DNA from: Prorocentrum cordatum | Lineage: Eukaryota > Sar > Dinophyceae > Prorocentrales > Prorocentraceae | Reading direction: 5' to 3' | DNA length: 64,000 nt | Assembly: GCA_963575745.1 (NCBI GenBank) | Contig: CAUYUJ010020592.1 | Coordinates: forward strand, 1 to 64,000 | Part shown: positions 28,353 through 39,900 of the stretch, one piece after another | How the letters are laid out: each line of letters opens with the position of its first letter | How positions within the stretch are numbered: position 1 is the first letter of the stretch | Position numbers and translations under genes: made by a program | Notes under the pieces: generated by a model | Databases searched by the model: none | Seen by the model: the letters and a program-made list of their open reading frames with translations, nothing else | Told to the model about the DNA's origin: nothing

Positions 28353-31300
28353 GGATTCACCTTAACTCTTTCTAATGATGGGAAGGCCGGGGTTCTCTAC
28401 AAGAGGGTGTGGAGAGCCTCCATACGTGAATGCATCAGGGGTAATCGTTATGTCATTCTCGTGTTTCAATCGTTGATTGTTGCCAGCTTGTACTTACCAC
28501 ATGCGCCGAAAAAAGGGGATCACAATATCTTATTCACACAAACATTGCAGTCGTTTCGAAAGGATTTGGATACGCTCCGAGTTAGGTTTCCCAAGGAAGG
28601 GTGGGACTTGTTCATCGGGATGGATGCTAACGTTGAGCTTCTGCCTCACACGGTATTTGGAGATGTTGCTTTGACTGGTTCTGCAGTGCAGGGTGAGAGA
28701 TTTGAAGAAGGGGACAATGCAGGAGGAGGTGGACGTGGAGGTTTCCAGCAGGGTAGGAGGAGGATGCAACAATACATGTGTGACGAGCTCTGTGAATGTA
28801 TGTGGCATTATGATTTGGTTTTCTCGAATTCTTTTGGGACCCGTCGTACGACCTGGAAGGCCAGGGAGGAGACGGAGGAGGAGGACAAGGTTCTTGATTA
28901 CCTGTGTATTCCGAGCTCCTGGGAAAGGCCTCAGTGGGAGGTGTCGTGGTTAAGGCCAACACTCAGGGGCTCCGTGGACCCCAGAAAGACCCGCCTGTCG
29001 GACCATGCCCTGCTCACCTTGCTTGTCCCCGAATCGGCCGCTCCGACTCGACGTTGGAGAACGAAGCCACGACAAACGTTCACTCATTGGTGCTGCGACG
29101 AAGCCTCGGAATTGCAAGTTTCGGCTAACCTTGATCGTCGTTTGCATGCTGCAGCTCGTTACCCATCTGGTCTCTGCCCGGATGAATTGGCTCCTGTTAT
29201 CTTGAATGCATGTACACAGGACAAGGAGTCATACACCAATGTCCCAAAGAAAATGCAGATCCCCAAAAAGACAGATCGTCATAAGGAACTTGATGATGAA
29301 TATCGCCGACTGCGTCGTGAAGGAGGGGAGGAGGAGGAGCTCATCAGGGTTAAGAAAGAGAGAAGGAAGGAGATGCGTGCACACACTCGTCGTCGACTCG
29401 AATACGATCATCGTGACGGGAAGCTCGCTCGGACGGTGGTGGACAAATTGAGTTATGACGATGTGCTCACGGAGGATAGGGAGTTGTGGGAGAAGGCGCT
29501 CTATGCTCACGGGTTCGCCAAGTACCACTGTGCTGCGCAAGGGATACGTAACGTGGAGTGTATCGAGGAGAGGAGGAGGAGGAGGTTGCAGGACACGAAC
29601 ACAGTGGACGTCTCCCCCATTTCCATGTCCGTATTGTTACAGGCACGATCACGCTTAAAGTGTGGTAAGGCGGTGGGTAAGGACGGAGTTTCTCCTTCTA
29701 TGTTGAAACGTATCACGTGGGTAGGTTTGCGTCATATTCTTCGGTTATTCCAAGACCTGTATCTTCAACGGTATCCTACTCCTCGGATTTGGTCTGAGTT
29801 GCTTGTGGTGTTGATGCCGAAAGCTAAAGATATCACTAAGTTGTCTGATACTCGTGCTCTCGTCTTACTTAGCAGCCTAAGCAAATGGTATACTTCATGT
29901 TTGGTTGAGATTGCTGAAGGTTATCTGAAAAGGGTCCCACAATATCTACATAACTACGGATTTTGCAAGGGAAGGCGCACGCACGAGATCACTGCCATGC
30001 TTAAGCATGCCACCACACACGCTCTGGAGTGGGGGAAAGATGAGACCCTGCACCTCGCGTCATTAGATGTGCAGACTGCCTTTGATAACGTCACGGTTGA
30101 GAAGGCCAGTCGGGCCTTGGATGCCATCCCTGGGTTCCCCAATGACCTTGCGTTGGCGCTACTCGCTCCCAGTATCCTGGACACAGCGGACTTTACCTTT
30201 CAGGACTCCACGGCGACGGGTATTCCCTGGGATGCATGTGTACGTACTGGTAGTGTGGAGGCCCCCTTCCTGTGGAAGTGTGTGACACTACTGATGTGGG
30301 ATAGGATTGTACTGAATTGGGAGGAGGAGAAGTTGGGGTACGATTTGGGGGTGGAGGCTGGTGGGAGGTATCTTACTCATGCGCTCTGGGCCGATAACAT
30401 TTTGCTTTTCTCGAAATCAAAGACTGAGCTCACACGTATGGTGGGGGACTTCTCGGCTCAGCTGTATACGCACGGTTTCAGATGGAAAGATTCCTCACTA
30501 CACTATCTTGCCTTTGGGGAGGACTCTGAAGGCGCCTCGACGGGGAACCTCGTTGTCCAGGTGAACGATCTCGGTACCCTGTGTCTTCCGCGATGCTCTG
30601 AAATGGAGTGCCTGGGTTGCCTGGTCACGACCAAGACTGACAAACACCATGATGTGGCTTGGAAATTGGCTCGGGGTTGGAAGCGATTTAACCAGTTCCG
30701 CAAGTTTTATACGAATCGTGCTGTACCCTTCCAGAAGAAAATCAAGCATTATGAATCTAGGTTGCGTAGTTTTGTACTTTTCGGTGTTGAAGGCATGCCA
30801 GCGGACCACCACACTTTGAAACAGTTGCACACGTGGGAAGGTAAAATATTGTGTTCTATGGTACGCCGCCCGAAACCTGCCGACATGGATTGGAGTATAT
30901 ACTTATGCAACTTGTACAAACGTGGGCGGCGTATGCTCCTGGAATTGGGACGGCCGTCTCTTGTGCAGCTATTCTTGTTTCGTCAGTGGCAGTGGGCTCA
31001 GGACTGTACGTTTACTGTGAAACGCCTGAACCCAACACCCGCACAGATTCCTCCAGGTACTTTTGATTCTTCAGGCAAGCCTGGCCCCAACGTCTTTGCT
31101 GCGTGTGAGCCACCGCCGGCCAAGAGACAACGTCAGGATGAACCCATGTATGTGCTACCAAGTATTGCGTGCTCGACATCAATGGGATGTCATCCTGACG
31201 TGTGTGAGACGATGCATGCTGTTGATTCCTTTGAGCTCCCTGGTTCTCAGACACAATTACCCGCGCATCGGCGCAATCTGATTTCCCAGATGCATAAGCG

Positions 31301-32378
31301 TGCAAAGACATTCCATCCATCTCAGGATTCTCTGTCGCAAAAGCGTTCCTCTGTTGAGTTGCCGTCGCAGGAAATCGCTGCAAACAAGCGGCGACGGGTG
31401 GCTCCACCTCAGCATCGTAGTACAGGGGACTCGCATATGCAGGCTAGAGAATGTATTTTTGCATGGTCGGGGGAGTGGACTGACCGACGGCAGGCCTTCA
31501 TTGCATCGCTGCCTTGGAAAGAACGCCCATTAATGACGCGTCGGCATGAGGGGGGGAGACCACTGGCGTTGAGAAACTTCCATTACATTTTCGAGTTGGT
31601 ATCAGGGAAGGATTGGTATCACACGTTATCCTTTTCACGTCAGGGATGGAAAGAATTTCTGAAGCGGGCACTGGATGTTACTAACATGGAGGAGGCGTGG
31701 GGGTACTGTTACTTTAAACATGCACAACCTGCGGGATATGCTAGGGAGGAGGAGGAGAGGGAGAAGACGGAGGAGCAGCAAAGGAAGGAGGACGAGAAGA
31801 TGGAGAAACGACTTGCGTACATTAATGAACATGCATCGGAGTGGAATGCGGAGCCTCGGGACTCGATACCGATGGAATTGATTGGGGACTCCGCCACAGG
31901 GGTGAATTGGATTAACGGTCTCTGGGCAACATCCAATATTATCTACAAGCACATTCTTGGCGACATTCAAAATAGGCTGGAGCATATCTCTGTGTTGTAT
32001 GGTATGAGGCCTCCGAGTTGGGGCCACAATATGTTCAGGTGGATCTATCGAGAAGGAAACGAAAGAGCTGACAGGCTGACATGGTTGGCCAGAACCAAAA
32101 ATAGTTACGTTACGTTCCATACCTCACTTATTGAACATGCGAGTAAAACAAAACTAGACGGCCTCCGTGGATTCTTCGACGGAGGTCGCTCTGTGGAGGG
32201 ATGTGCTGCAGGATGGTGTATAGATTTGTGTGTACACGGGACGTGGCAGTTGGTGGCGGAGGAAGCTGTCTCGCTTGATGCCTCTGCTTCTGTCATGTTT
32301 TGTGAGATGATTGCAGCACAACGGCTCTGTATGGCCGTGGAGCACATTTTGGGTAGCATCTTTCATCCAAGCAGCTGA
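28353..32378 (+). CDS. LINE-C ORF2 (partial): EEP, RT, permuted RNase H
   Basis: Uninterrupted frame; the roughly 42 codons before 28353 (from 28230) are HLE-2a sequence, not part of the protein. Numbering from 28230: EEP MDANVELLPH and RLSDHALLTLL; RT with KAVGKDGVSPS, GFCKGRRTHEI, motif A LDVQTAFDNV, RTGSVEAP, motif C LWADN (D722, then Asn). RNase H-like motifs: GDSA (D1220), GNERAD (D1281), FDGG (D1317), FCEM (E1359), in permuted order. Between RT and RNase H lies a region with no recognised fold. The missing N terminus means this copy cannot make a complete endonuclease. Confidence 0.88.
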   Translation, partial: GFTLTLSNDGKAGVLYKRVWRASIRECIRGNRYVILVFQSLIVASLYLPHAPKKGDHNILFTQTLQSFRKDLDTLRVRFPKEGWDLFIGMDANVELLPHTVFGDVALTGSAVQGERFEEGDNAGGGGRGGFQQGRRRMQQYMCDELCECMWHYDLVFSNSFGTRRTTWKAREETEEEDKVLDYLCIPSSWERPQWEVSWLRPTLRGSVDPRKTRLSDHALLTLLVPESAAPTRRWRTKPRQTFTHWCCDEASELQVSANLDRRLHAAARYPSGLCPDELAPVILNACTQDKESYTNVPKKMQIPKKTDRHKELDDEYRRLRREGGEEEELIRVKKERRKEMRAHTRRRLEYDHRDGKLARTVVDKLSYDDVLTEDRELWEKALYAHGFAKYHCAAQGIRNVECIEERRRRRLQDTNTVDVSPISMSVLLQARSRLKCGKAVGKDGVSPSMLKRITWVGLRHILRLFQDLYLQRYPTPRIWSELLVVLMPKAKDITKLSDTRALVLLSSLSKWYTSCLVEIAEGYLKRVPQYLHNYGFCKGRRTHEITAMLKHATTHALEWGKDETLHLASLDVQTAFDNVTVEKASRALDAIPGFPNDLALALLAPSILDTADFTFQDSTATGIPWDACVRTGSVEAPFLWKCVTLLMWDRIVLNWEEEKLGYDLGVEAGGRYLTHALWADNILLFSKSKTELTRMVGDFSAQLYTHGFRWKDSSLHYLAFGEDSEGASTGNLVVQVNDLGTLCLPRCSEMECLGCLVTTKTDKHHDVAWKLARGWKRFNQFRKFYTNRAVPFQKKIKHYESRLRSFVLFGVEGMPADHHTLKQLHTWEGKILCSMVRRPKPADMDWSIYLCNLYKRGRRMLLELGRPSLVQLFLFRQWQWAQDCTFTVKRLNPTPAQIPPGTFDSSGKPGPNVFAACEPPPAKRQRQDEPMYVLPSIACSTSMGCHPDVCETMHAVDSFELPGSQTQLPAHRRNLISQMHKRAKTFHPSQDSLSQKRSSVELPSQEIAANKRRRVAPPQHRSTGDSHMQARECIFAWSGEWTDRRQAFIASLPWKERPLMTRRHEGGRPLALRNFHYIFELVSGKDWYHTLSFSRQGWKEFLKRALDVTNMEEAWGYCYFKHAQPAGYAREEEEREKTEEQQRKEDEKMEKRLAYINEHASEWNAEPRDSIPMELIGDSATGVNWINGLWATSNIIYKHILGDIQNRLEHISVLYGMRPPSWGHNMFRWIYREGNERADRLTWLARTKNSYVTFHTSLIEHASKTKLDGLRGFFDGGRSVEGCAAGWCIDLCVHGTWQLVAEEAVSLDASASVMFCEMIAAQRLCMAVEHILGSIFHPSS

Positions 32379-32602
32379 CTCATTTCATCTTGCTTGGAGC
32401 TCTCCAACACCTTTACATTTTCACATGTTGTATTGCATCCTTTTCCTTGTTCCTGCATCCTATTCCGTTGCCTATGCCTCAGTGGCTCGGCAGTGTGATG
32501 ATAAGAGTTGCCCTCTCCAGCTACCCTGTGCTCCGTTTGGGAGTCTTAGGGCTCAGCTGTCACAGCTGTCCGCGCCCTGACTCAAACTCAAACTCAAAAT
32601 CA
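28354..32602 (+). mobile_element. LINE-C, 5'-truncated non-LTR retrotransposon
   Basis: Begins inside the endonuclease domain directly after HLE-2a sequence and ends with a microsatellite-like tail (CTCAAA)n TCA abutting GGTTGACGG. ORF1 and the first part of ORF2 are absent. The 3' tail type differs from the A-rich tails of LINE-A, B, D and E, but the target is the same. Confidence 0.88.
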
Positions 32603-32629
32603 GGTTGACGGTTTACCGCCGGTTTCTAG

Positions 32630-33779
32630 TAGGCAAGAAAAATCTCGACGGACATTTTGAGGAATTTTGGTCGGTTGAAAATTTCGTTCTCAAAATTCAA
32701 CAATTCGTTAGAGCTCTAGTATTCTTTCCCGTGATATTCGATCTTATTCCCGCTTGCCATCTCGACCTCAGCTCGATCGGGTATCTTTTACTGCGAAAAA
32801 GCACTGCGGCGGGATCGGCCGTTTCGGGTTATCTTGTCACACGCTGTCGGTTTTCTCAAGATAACTCGAGCTTCAGGACAGCTACAGAGCTGGTCAGCAC
32901 AGCTAATCGATTCAGAATGATCAGGCGCGTTCGTTTGTTGAAGCCAGAGGTCTGAACTCGGTCTGCTAGCCGAGCTATGTGCGCAAACCTATTTGTATTA
33001 TTCGAGTCATCTTGACAGACGCTCTCGACTTCTGTAATTAACTCGAGCTACAGGACAGCTACAGAGCTGATACGTACAGAATCTGATTCAGAATTATCAG
33101 TGGCCGTTCTCTGTTGAATGCAGAGCTCCGAACTCGGCCTGCTGCCCTCTAGGATCGCGAAACTTTTTTGTATTGTTCGAGTCATTCTGAGAGGTGCTGT
33201 CGGTTCTCTGCACTCAATTCGGGCTCTGGGGGGGGAGGGGGGGGGCTGCATGGCTGGTAATCACTGGAATCGATTCGGAGACATCAGATGCGTCCGCCTT
33301 TTGAATCCAGAGCTCCGAACTCTATCTGCTGCCCGAACTAGGTCCGCAAAACTATTCGTATTGTTCGAGTCATTCTGAGAGGTGCTGTCGGTTTCCTGCG
33401 GGCTGTAGGGGGGCTGCAGGGCTGGTTTTCACAGGAATCGATTCAGAGACATCAGACGCGTCCGCCTGTCGTATGCAGAGGTCTGAAGTCGGTCTGATAC
33501 TCGAGTTAGGTTTGCCAAACTATTCGTATTGTTCGAGTCATCTTGAGAGGTGCTGTCGATTTACGCGCGTAACTCGGGCTGTAGGAGAGCTAGAGAGCTC
33601 GCAAAGAAGACAATCCAGAAGCATCGGGGGCTTTCGGCTGTTACGTCGGAGAGGTCTGAAATTGCTTAGGCTGAAAATCTATTTTTTCTCTGTAATTTTT
33701 TTCGACATTATATATTGTCAGGAAGCTCTACGAGTCCCCCGGCGGTAACGAAGGTTGACGGTTTACCGCCGGCGCCTAG
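32630..33779 (+). mobile_element. HLE-1 element (resumed)
   Basis: Begins TAGGCAAGAAAAATCTCGACGG inside the HLE-1 head. Head, about five tandem units, tail GGAAGCTCTACGAGT (33721-33735) and TAA/TTA hairpin ending GCGCCTAG. One unit contains a GGGGGGGAGGGGGGGGG run (33231-33247). Confidence 0.7.
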
Positions 33780-34121
33780 TGTGTTTGCCGTATGCTCTCC
33801 AGGTTTTGGACGCTACCAAGTTTGACAATTTCATTTCAGAAAGCAGATTTTTCGCACCTGTAGTGGGTTATGCCGCGCTCGCCAGTAAAATTGTTAAGTC
33901 CGTAGGTAGAGTATTACTATCAAAACACTTGGGGGAACCGACGTTGGGTAAAAACAGAAAAACGTGATTTTTCGTTTTTTTCGTTTCTCGCTCCAGAAGC
34001 TTTCTTGATGTGTTACGAGAAGCTCGGTGTGAGAAAAGAGCTCTACGAGGGTCCCGGCGGTAACCTGGTTGACGGTTTACCGCCGGTTCCCATTGCTCTC
34101 CGGGTTTTGGACGCTACCAAG
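33780..34121 (+). repeat. R4 tails flanking a partial HLE-2a
   Basis: TGCTCTCCAGGTTTTGGACGCTACCAAG (R4 end), then an HLE-2a right part from TTTGACAATTTCATT to a hairpin with left flank CTCTACGAGGGTCCCGGCGGTAACCTGG. A second R4 end CTCCGGGTTTTGGACGC follows. The HLE-2a stretch near 34040-34070 is the best match in the window to the donor flank carried by LINE-D. Confidence 0.6.
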
Positions 34122-34246
34122 TGTCGAAAAGGGACGCGATCATACCTTCCGCGGCCTGGTTCAGCCGATTTTGCAGTTCTAACAATTCCTTTGGGCTGCT
34201 ATTTGCGCAGAGCGAAGCTTGGCATTACAGAAGTTACCTTACAAAT
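34122..34246 (+). repeat. HLE-3 unit, left part
   Basis: TGTCGAAAAGGGACGCGATC ... GCATTACAGAAGTTACCTTACAAA, ending at the HLE-1 insertion. The right part resumes at 41259 with TTCTTAGTTCACTCCG, so the 7-kb composite 34247-41258 sits between CAAA and TTCTTAG of one HLE-3 unit. Confidence 0.75.
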
Positions 34247-35413
34247 AACTCGTAGAGCTTCCCTCAGCTAGTTGCTGGAAGCTTAAGAGTAATTCCGGCG
34301 CGCTGGAGAGCTATTTTGCAAGAAACATCTCGACGGAGCTTTTGCTGACTTTTGGTCGGTTGAAAATTTTGTTCTCGAAATTCAACTATTCGTTAGAGCT
34401 CTGTTATTTTTTCTGACTATATTCGATCTTATTCCCGCTCGCCATCTTAATCTCAGTTCGATCGGGTGAATATTTCTGCAAAAAAGCATCGCGGCGGGAT
34501 CGCCTGTTTCGAGTCATTTCGATACGCATTGTCGGTATTTTGTACTTAACTCGAGCTGTAGGGCAGCTACAGAGCTGATTCTCACAGAAATCGATTGCAA
34601 ATCATCAGGCGCGTTCGTCTATTCCATCTAGAGTCTGAACTCGGTCTGCTGCCCGAGCTAGCGCGACACTATGCGTGTTCTTCGAGTCATCTTGAGAGAT
34701 GCTGACAGTTTTCTGCACTTAACTCGGGCTGTAGGGGGGCTACAGGGCTCGTACTCACTGGCATCGATTCGGAGACATCAGACGCGTCCGCCTGCCGAAT
34801 CCAGAGCTCGGAACTCGGTGTGCTGCCGGAGTTAGGTTCGCCAAACTCTTCGCATTCGTCGAGTTGTGCTGTCCGTTTCCTGCACTTAACTCGAGCTGTA
34901 AGGTGGCTGCAGGGTTGGTAATCAGTGGAATCGATTCGAAGACATCAGTCGCGCCCACTTGTCGCATCCAGAGCCCTGAACTCGGCCTGCTGCCCGAGCT
35001 AGGTCCGCGAAACTATTCGGATTGTTCGAGTCATCTTCAGAGGTGCTGTCGATTTTCTGCACTTAACTCGGGCTGTAAGGTGGCTGCAGGGCTGGTAAGA
35101 TTCAGAGACATCAGGCGCGTCCGCCTGCTGCATTCAGATGTCTAAACTCGGTCTGATACTCGAGCTAGATTCGCGAAACTATTTGTATTGTTCGAGTGAT
35201 CTTGAGAGGTGCTCTCGTTTCTTGCGCACCTAACCCGGGCTGTAGAAGAGATACAGAGCTCGTGCGCACAGAAAACCATCCAGAAGCATGAGAGGCGTTT
35301 GGCTGTTGCATCGAGAGCTCTGAAATCGTTTAGGATGAACAACTATTCGTTCTCTGCAATTTTTCATTATATATGCTTAGGAAGCTCTACGAGTCCCCCG
35401 GCGGTAAGGAAGG

Positions 35414-36970
35414 TTGAGGAAGCGGAGTTTACCTCCCGCTCTCCCTCGGCCTTGTCCCGCCGGGGGCTCACTCGAGCTGCGTCGTGCAGTCAGGCAGCCT
35501 GCCCCTGGCCCGCCGCGCGGGGGGCGCGTGGCGATCGGGCCACTTCGGCGACTTCGGCGAGTCCGAGGCAAGCAGGCCGCCTGCATTTGTTTGTATTTGT
35601 TTGTGTGCATTGTTGCGGCATTTTGCCGCGTCGAGCTGGACGGGACGAGCCAGAGTCAATCGATCGATTTGGACCGCTGGGGAGCCAACTTCGGACATTG
35701 GGAGTGGGAGTATCTTGCCAGACAGGTTGGTAGAGCTCGACACGACGATAAGGATTCTCTAGTCGACATACCATCTGGGCCACCTGATCTCTCTCCCACT
35801 TTACCTCACCATCCTGTTGCCCCATATAACTTTCATCAGTTGAGTGCACATCTCAAACGTACTCGAGAAGATCGATCGTTCTGTGCGAAGTGGAATATCC
35901 CTTGTAATATCTCAGACGGCAAGATGGCTGCCTCATCAGCTGCTGCGGTCCCCGAGGTTTTCGCTATGGACGCCACTGATATGCCCGTTCCAGGAGCCAA
36001 GGAGGAGGAGGTCCCAGAGGGAAAACGTGTCAAAATTCAGACGGTTGAAGGCCTCGAGGAGGCCATGACAAAGGGGATGGACAAGATCACGACGCTTGTT
36101 GCATCTCTGGGAGGTAAGATGACGGAGGGCTTCCAATCAACACATCGAAGCATCACGGATCTCGGCACCCAGCTCAATGCTCGTGTTGATTCGGTGGAGA
36201 AAAATGTACAGCAGGCGATGACGGACATAGATGCTATTACTAAGAAGGTTGAGGATCAGAGGCTCCAGATAATCCAGCTCCAGCAGGCTCCTGCAGGTGG
36301 GGCCCCCAGAGCAGGCACCTCTACGACAGCGTCCTCGGCGGAAACTCGGCAGTCAGTGCAGAATTTCACCCCATCGTTCGTCGAGCTCAAGGGATGGGTG
36401 ACGGACTGGAGGGATGCAGAGAAGCGTCAGGAGGAGATGTTATCACAGCAGGCGTTGAATTCACTGCTGAATGAGGTCCTGGCTGGAGAATGGTTCAGTG
36501 GTGTGAAGGAGTTTCTGGACCTGAACCAATCCAAGAGGTTCAACACAGGTAGAGAGGCGTGGGGGTATTCGCGTGCTCGGCTCTATTTCCAGAATGGGGT
36601 TACCAGTGACCAGCTGTGGGATCTTCGTCGTCGACTCGTTGCCGCGATCGCCGACAACAAACTCCAGCACGCTCCCAGGGCCCTCAAGGTCCACGTGGAG
36701 GCCCCCCCCTGGAAGAAGCCCCATCTGGATGCCGCTGGGATCTTTCAGGCCAAGTTCAAGAGTTTCAAGAAGCATCATTCGAATCTCAGGGCTGAGACGG
36801 GACCACCGATTACGTTCATGTGGGGCTCCAGTGACCACTTACCACCTCCAGGGAAGATTGTGGCCAAGTTCTCTCTGCAGAATGGCTGGGAGATTACTCG
36901 TGCAATGAATCAGCTTGAGCCAGGGATCAACATTGATGAGTTGCGAGCGAGGATTTCCAGTACGAACTAG
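35414..36970 (+). CDS. LINE-A2 ORF1 protein
   Basis: 518 codons from a TTG that lies in the target duplication; first in-frame ATG at 35924. From the WGANFGHWEW stretch onward it matches LINE-A1 ORF1 (His to Arg just before it is the one change I saw). Same coiled coil, FVELKGWVTDW motif and C-terminal APPWKKPHL region. The N-terminal 75 or so codons differ by indels, which supports treating that part as UTR rather than protein. Ends at TAG, in frame with ORF2. Confidence 0.8.
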   Translation: MRKRSLPPALPRPCPAGGSLELRRAVRQPAPGPPRGGRVAIGPLRRLRRVRGKQAACICLYLFVCIVAAFCRVELDGTSQSQSIDLDRWGANFGHWEWEYLARQVGRARHDDKDSLVDIPSGPPDLSPTLPHHPVAPYNFHQLSAHLKRTREDRSFCAKWNIPCNISDGKMAASSAAAVPEVFAMDATDMPVPGAKEEEVPEGKRVKIQTVEGLEEAMTKGMDKITTLVASLGGKMTEGFQSTHRSITDLGTQLNARVDSVEKNVQQAMTDIDAITKKVEDQRLQIIQLQQAPAGGAPRAGTSTTASSAETRQSVQNFTPSFVELKGWVTDWRDAEKRQEEMLSQQALNSLLNEVLAGEWFSGVKEFLDLNQSKRFNTGREAWGYSRARLYFQNGVTSDQLWDLRRRLVAAIADNKLQHAPRALKVHVEAPPWKKPHLDAAGIFQAKFKSFKKHHSNLRAETGPPITFMWGSSDHLPPPGKIVAKFSLQNGWEITRAMNQLEPGINIDELRARISSTN

Positions 36971-39900
36971 AGGTGCCACGACACCATTGCGTCATGGAAT
37001 GTGCGTCGGGCAGGTGCAGAGAACGGCCATGACATAATTAATTCACTACGTCGTTTAGATGTGGGACTCGCGGGGTTGTGCGAGTGTCAGTTCCTTTCAG
37101 TTCGTGATCTCAGCATGCGAGGTTACACAATTTTTCGGAGTACTTGTCGGAAGGCTGCGGTGATTATGTCTAAGTCTTGGAGAGACTCGCTCAGAGCCAC
37201 ATATCGTGGCAAAGGTTTTGTCATTTGTAGTTATTCTAGTGTTACGGTTATTGTTGCATATATGCCACATGAGAGTATCAATGCCCTTACGGAAGAACAG
37301 TATGAGCATGATGTGTATGAGCAGATATTGTTTGATATATCCCAAGTGCTTCGCACACATAGGTCTAAGTTCCCGAAGCAGCCGCAGGACCTGGTCTTCT
37401 TGACAGATGCTAACGTCGAACTCGAGCCAGATTCGGAGGTCAACGGCTTTAGAGTTACTGGATCAGGGCTTCTGGAGGCGTCTGGGATTGCTGGGGAGTC
37501 TACGGAGATTGATACTGGGATGGAGGAGGGAGCGGATGACGGCAACCCGTATATGACTCAAACAAAACGTGGTGCACGCAAAGCCAGACCTCATAGGCTT
37601 GTCTCGGGCTTCGAAATTCGACGGGCGTCTAGGTTGCAATCGATGAGGAGGGCCCTACTGGACTTCTGCGGGCTCTGGGGCATCAGGATGGAGAACACAT
37701 TCGGGCAGAGGAGGGTTACTTTCAAATCAGGTACGGGGGTGGAGAAGGTGCTCGACTATGTTGGTGTCAGCCGTCGTTTACACAGGCAGGAGCTCACCGT
37801 TGGCTGGATGCTGCCTTCGGAAGTCGGCCACGCCTGGACGGAGCACCCTTGCAGCAGATACGAGCGTGCGCTGTCTGACCACGCCTGCATAGTTGTTCGC
37901 TTGTCTTGTGCACCGTCTGCGAAGAGACGGACCCAGCCTGCTCGAAAATTCATCCACTTGCAACCGGTGTCACAGCTGGAGTTTGCGAAGAACATGGACG
38001 ATCGGGGCAGTCGTTACCGTGCTCTGTGCCAGGAAAATGCTGACCCAGAGGATCGACAGGAGATGTTGGATACGCTGGGACCTGACCTCATAAAGGCCGC
38101 CGAGGAGACCCCCCAGAAAGATATCAATCCCAGGAATAATGTGCCAAAGAAATCCGAGATCCACTGGGCCGCCCAGGCAAGTAAACGTGAAGCTCTTCGT
38201 CGGGGGGATAGAGAGGAGGCTAAACGGTGCTCAAAGATTGTGAGGAGAGAAAGAAGGAGGCTTGAGGCAAGAGTACAGAGGTGGAGGACGGAAATGAACA
38301 CGAGGAGGAGGAGGAGGGCCAAGACGGAGACGTTGATCCTTGCCAACGGGATGGAGTCTCAGAACCGCGAGGAGTGGGGGGACGAGATATTGGGGCACAT
38401 GAAGTCTAAGGTGGAGGACCCCGAGGCCAGAGAGGTGACCCTGCGTGAGCTTCAGTCGCTGCGTGGTCTATGTTCGGGAAGCGGATCCTCAGAGGTGTTC
38501 TCGATGTCGCTCCTGCTGCGGGCGAGGGCGAAGCTGTCCACGGGAAAGGCCCCAGGTCCCGACAACGTGACTGTCACGATGTTGAAACAGCTCTCGTGGG
38601 CATCTGTGCGACGTGTTCTGGTGAGCTTCCAAGGTGTGTATTCCAGAAGGTTATGTTGTCCCGACAGTTGGCGTCAACTAGCTGCCACACTCATGCCAAA
38701 AGAAATGGACATACAACATTTGACAGATACACGTATGCTATGTCTACAGTCGTGTCTTATGAAATGGTACATGACATGTATTGTGATGTTGATTGAGAAG
38801 AGGATTGAGGAGCACCGACACTATGTATGCCTGTACGGATTCAGATCGGGACGTAAAACATCGGAAATCACCAGCGTTGCCAAGAGGCTCAGCCAGCACT
38901 CCGCTGTCTGGGGCAAAGGAGACAGTTTGTGGCTTGCCAATCTTGATATCTTACAAGCTTTCGATAATGTTACTCCGTGCCTCGCCATGCGCTGTCTTCG
39001 TGCTCTTGACATACCTGCTGATCTCATTGTGGCGTTGATTGAACCCATGATGGATAATCAGTGCGTGGCCAGCTTCGAGGGCATCGAGGCATCGTCAGCG
39101 GTCTATTGGGACAAATCTATTCGAACGGGAGGAGTAGAGGGACCTATGATTTTTCTGGCAGTTTCTATTGTACTCTGGAGAGATGTTATCGACAGATGGA
39201 GGCAAGAAACGCAGTACGGCATCAAATTGGAAAATGATGAGCGCATGTTCAATGGTGAGCGTATGACCCACAGTTTCTGGGCAGATAATCTTTTGTTGTA
39301 TGCGAAGACCCGCACTGACCTTGAGTTGATGGTGCGTGACATGAGTATCCCCCTGATGAATGCAGGAATGACCTGGAAGCCGAAATCTTTGATGTATATT
39401 TACTTTGGTGCGCCGCCTGGCATCCCGCCGTCCCCTGAGCAGGATATCCGTGTGCTGGTGCCGTCTAGTGACGCCGCTCTTGGGACCCGAGAAGTGGTCC
39501 TACCGCGTGTTCAAGCGTTTGAGATCCTGGGAGCCACTCTGGAGGAGACCTGGAAGGACCACTCGGACTCAGAGGCCATGCTCCAGAAAGCCCAGAGGAT
39601 GTTCTTTGGGGAAATCGCGTATTACCGCTGTTCTGGGATTGACTTGGCTGAAAGATTTACTCGCTATCAAGCTAAAGTGATTGCTGCATTATTATTCAAC
39701 TGTGAGGGCAGAACGCCCGACTATTCTACCATTGCTGCTGTTCACTATTTTGAAGGCAGATGTCTAGCTATAATGTCAGGTATACGCAAGCGGAGAACTG
39801 AAGGCTGGTCTGAGTTTCAACGTAGGCGATACAAAGCGGGACGACAGAGTTTTGCTGGACTTGGATTCCGAAGTGCGGTGCAGATATGGATATTTCGTTG

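Larger units (their letters stand above)
27997..32629 (+). mobile_element. HLE-2a element hosting LINE-C
   Basis: Starts TACCTCGTAGAGCTCTTCGG, with the 2a body (CACCTGTAGTGGG, AGTATTACTATGAAAAGACTTGG, TGTGCAAGAAAAGACTCTACGAGG) to TTCCCGG at 28353. LINE-C follows. The right hairpin arm resumes GGTTGACGGTTTACCGCCGG at 32603 and ends TTTCTAG at 32629. The left arm GCGGTAAC was lost at the 5' junction. Confidence 0.75.
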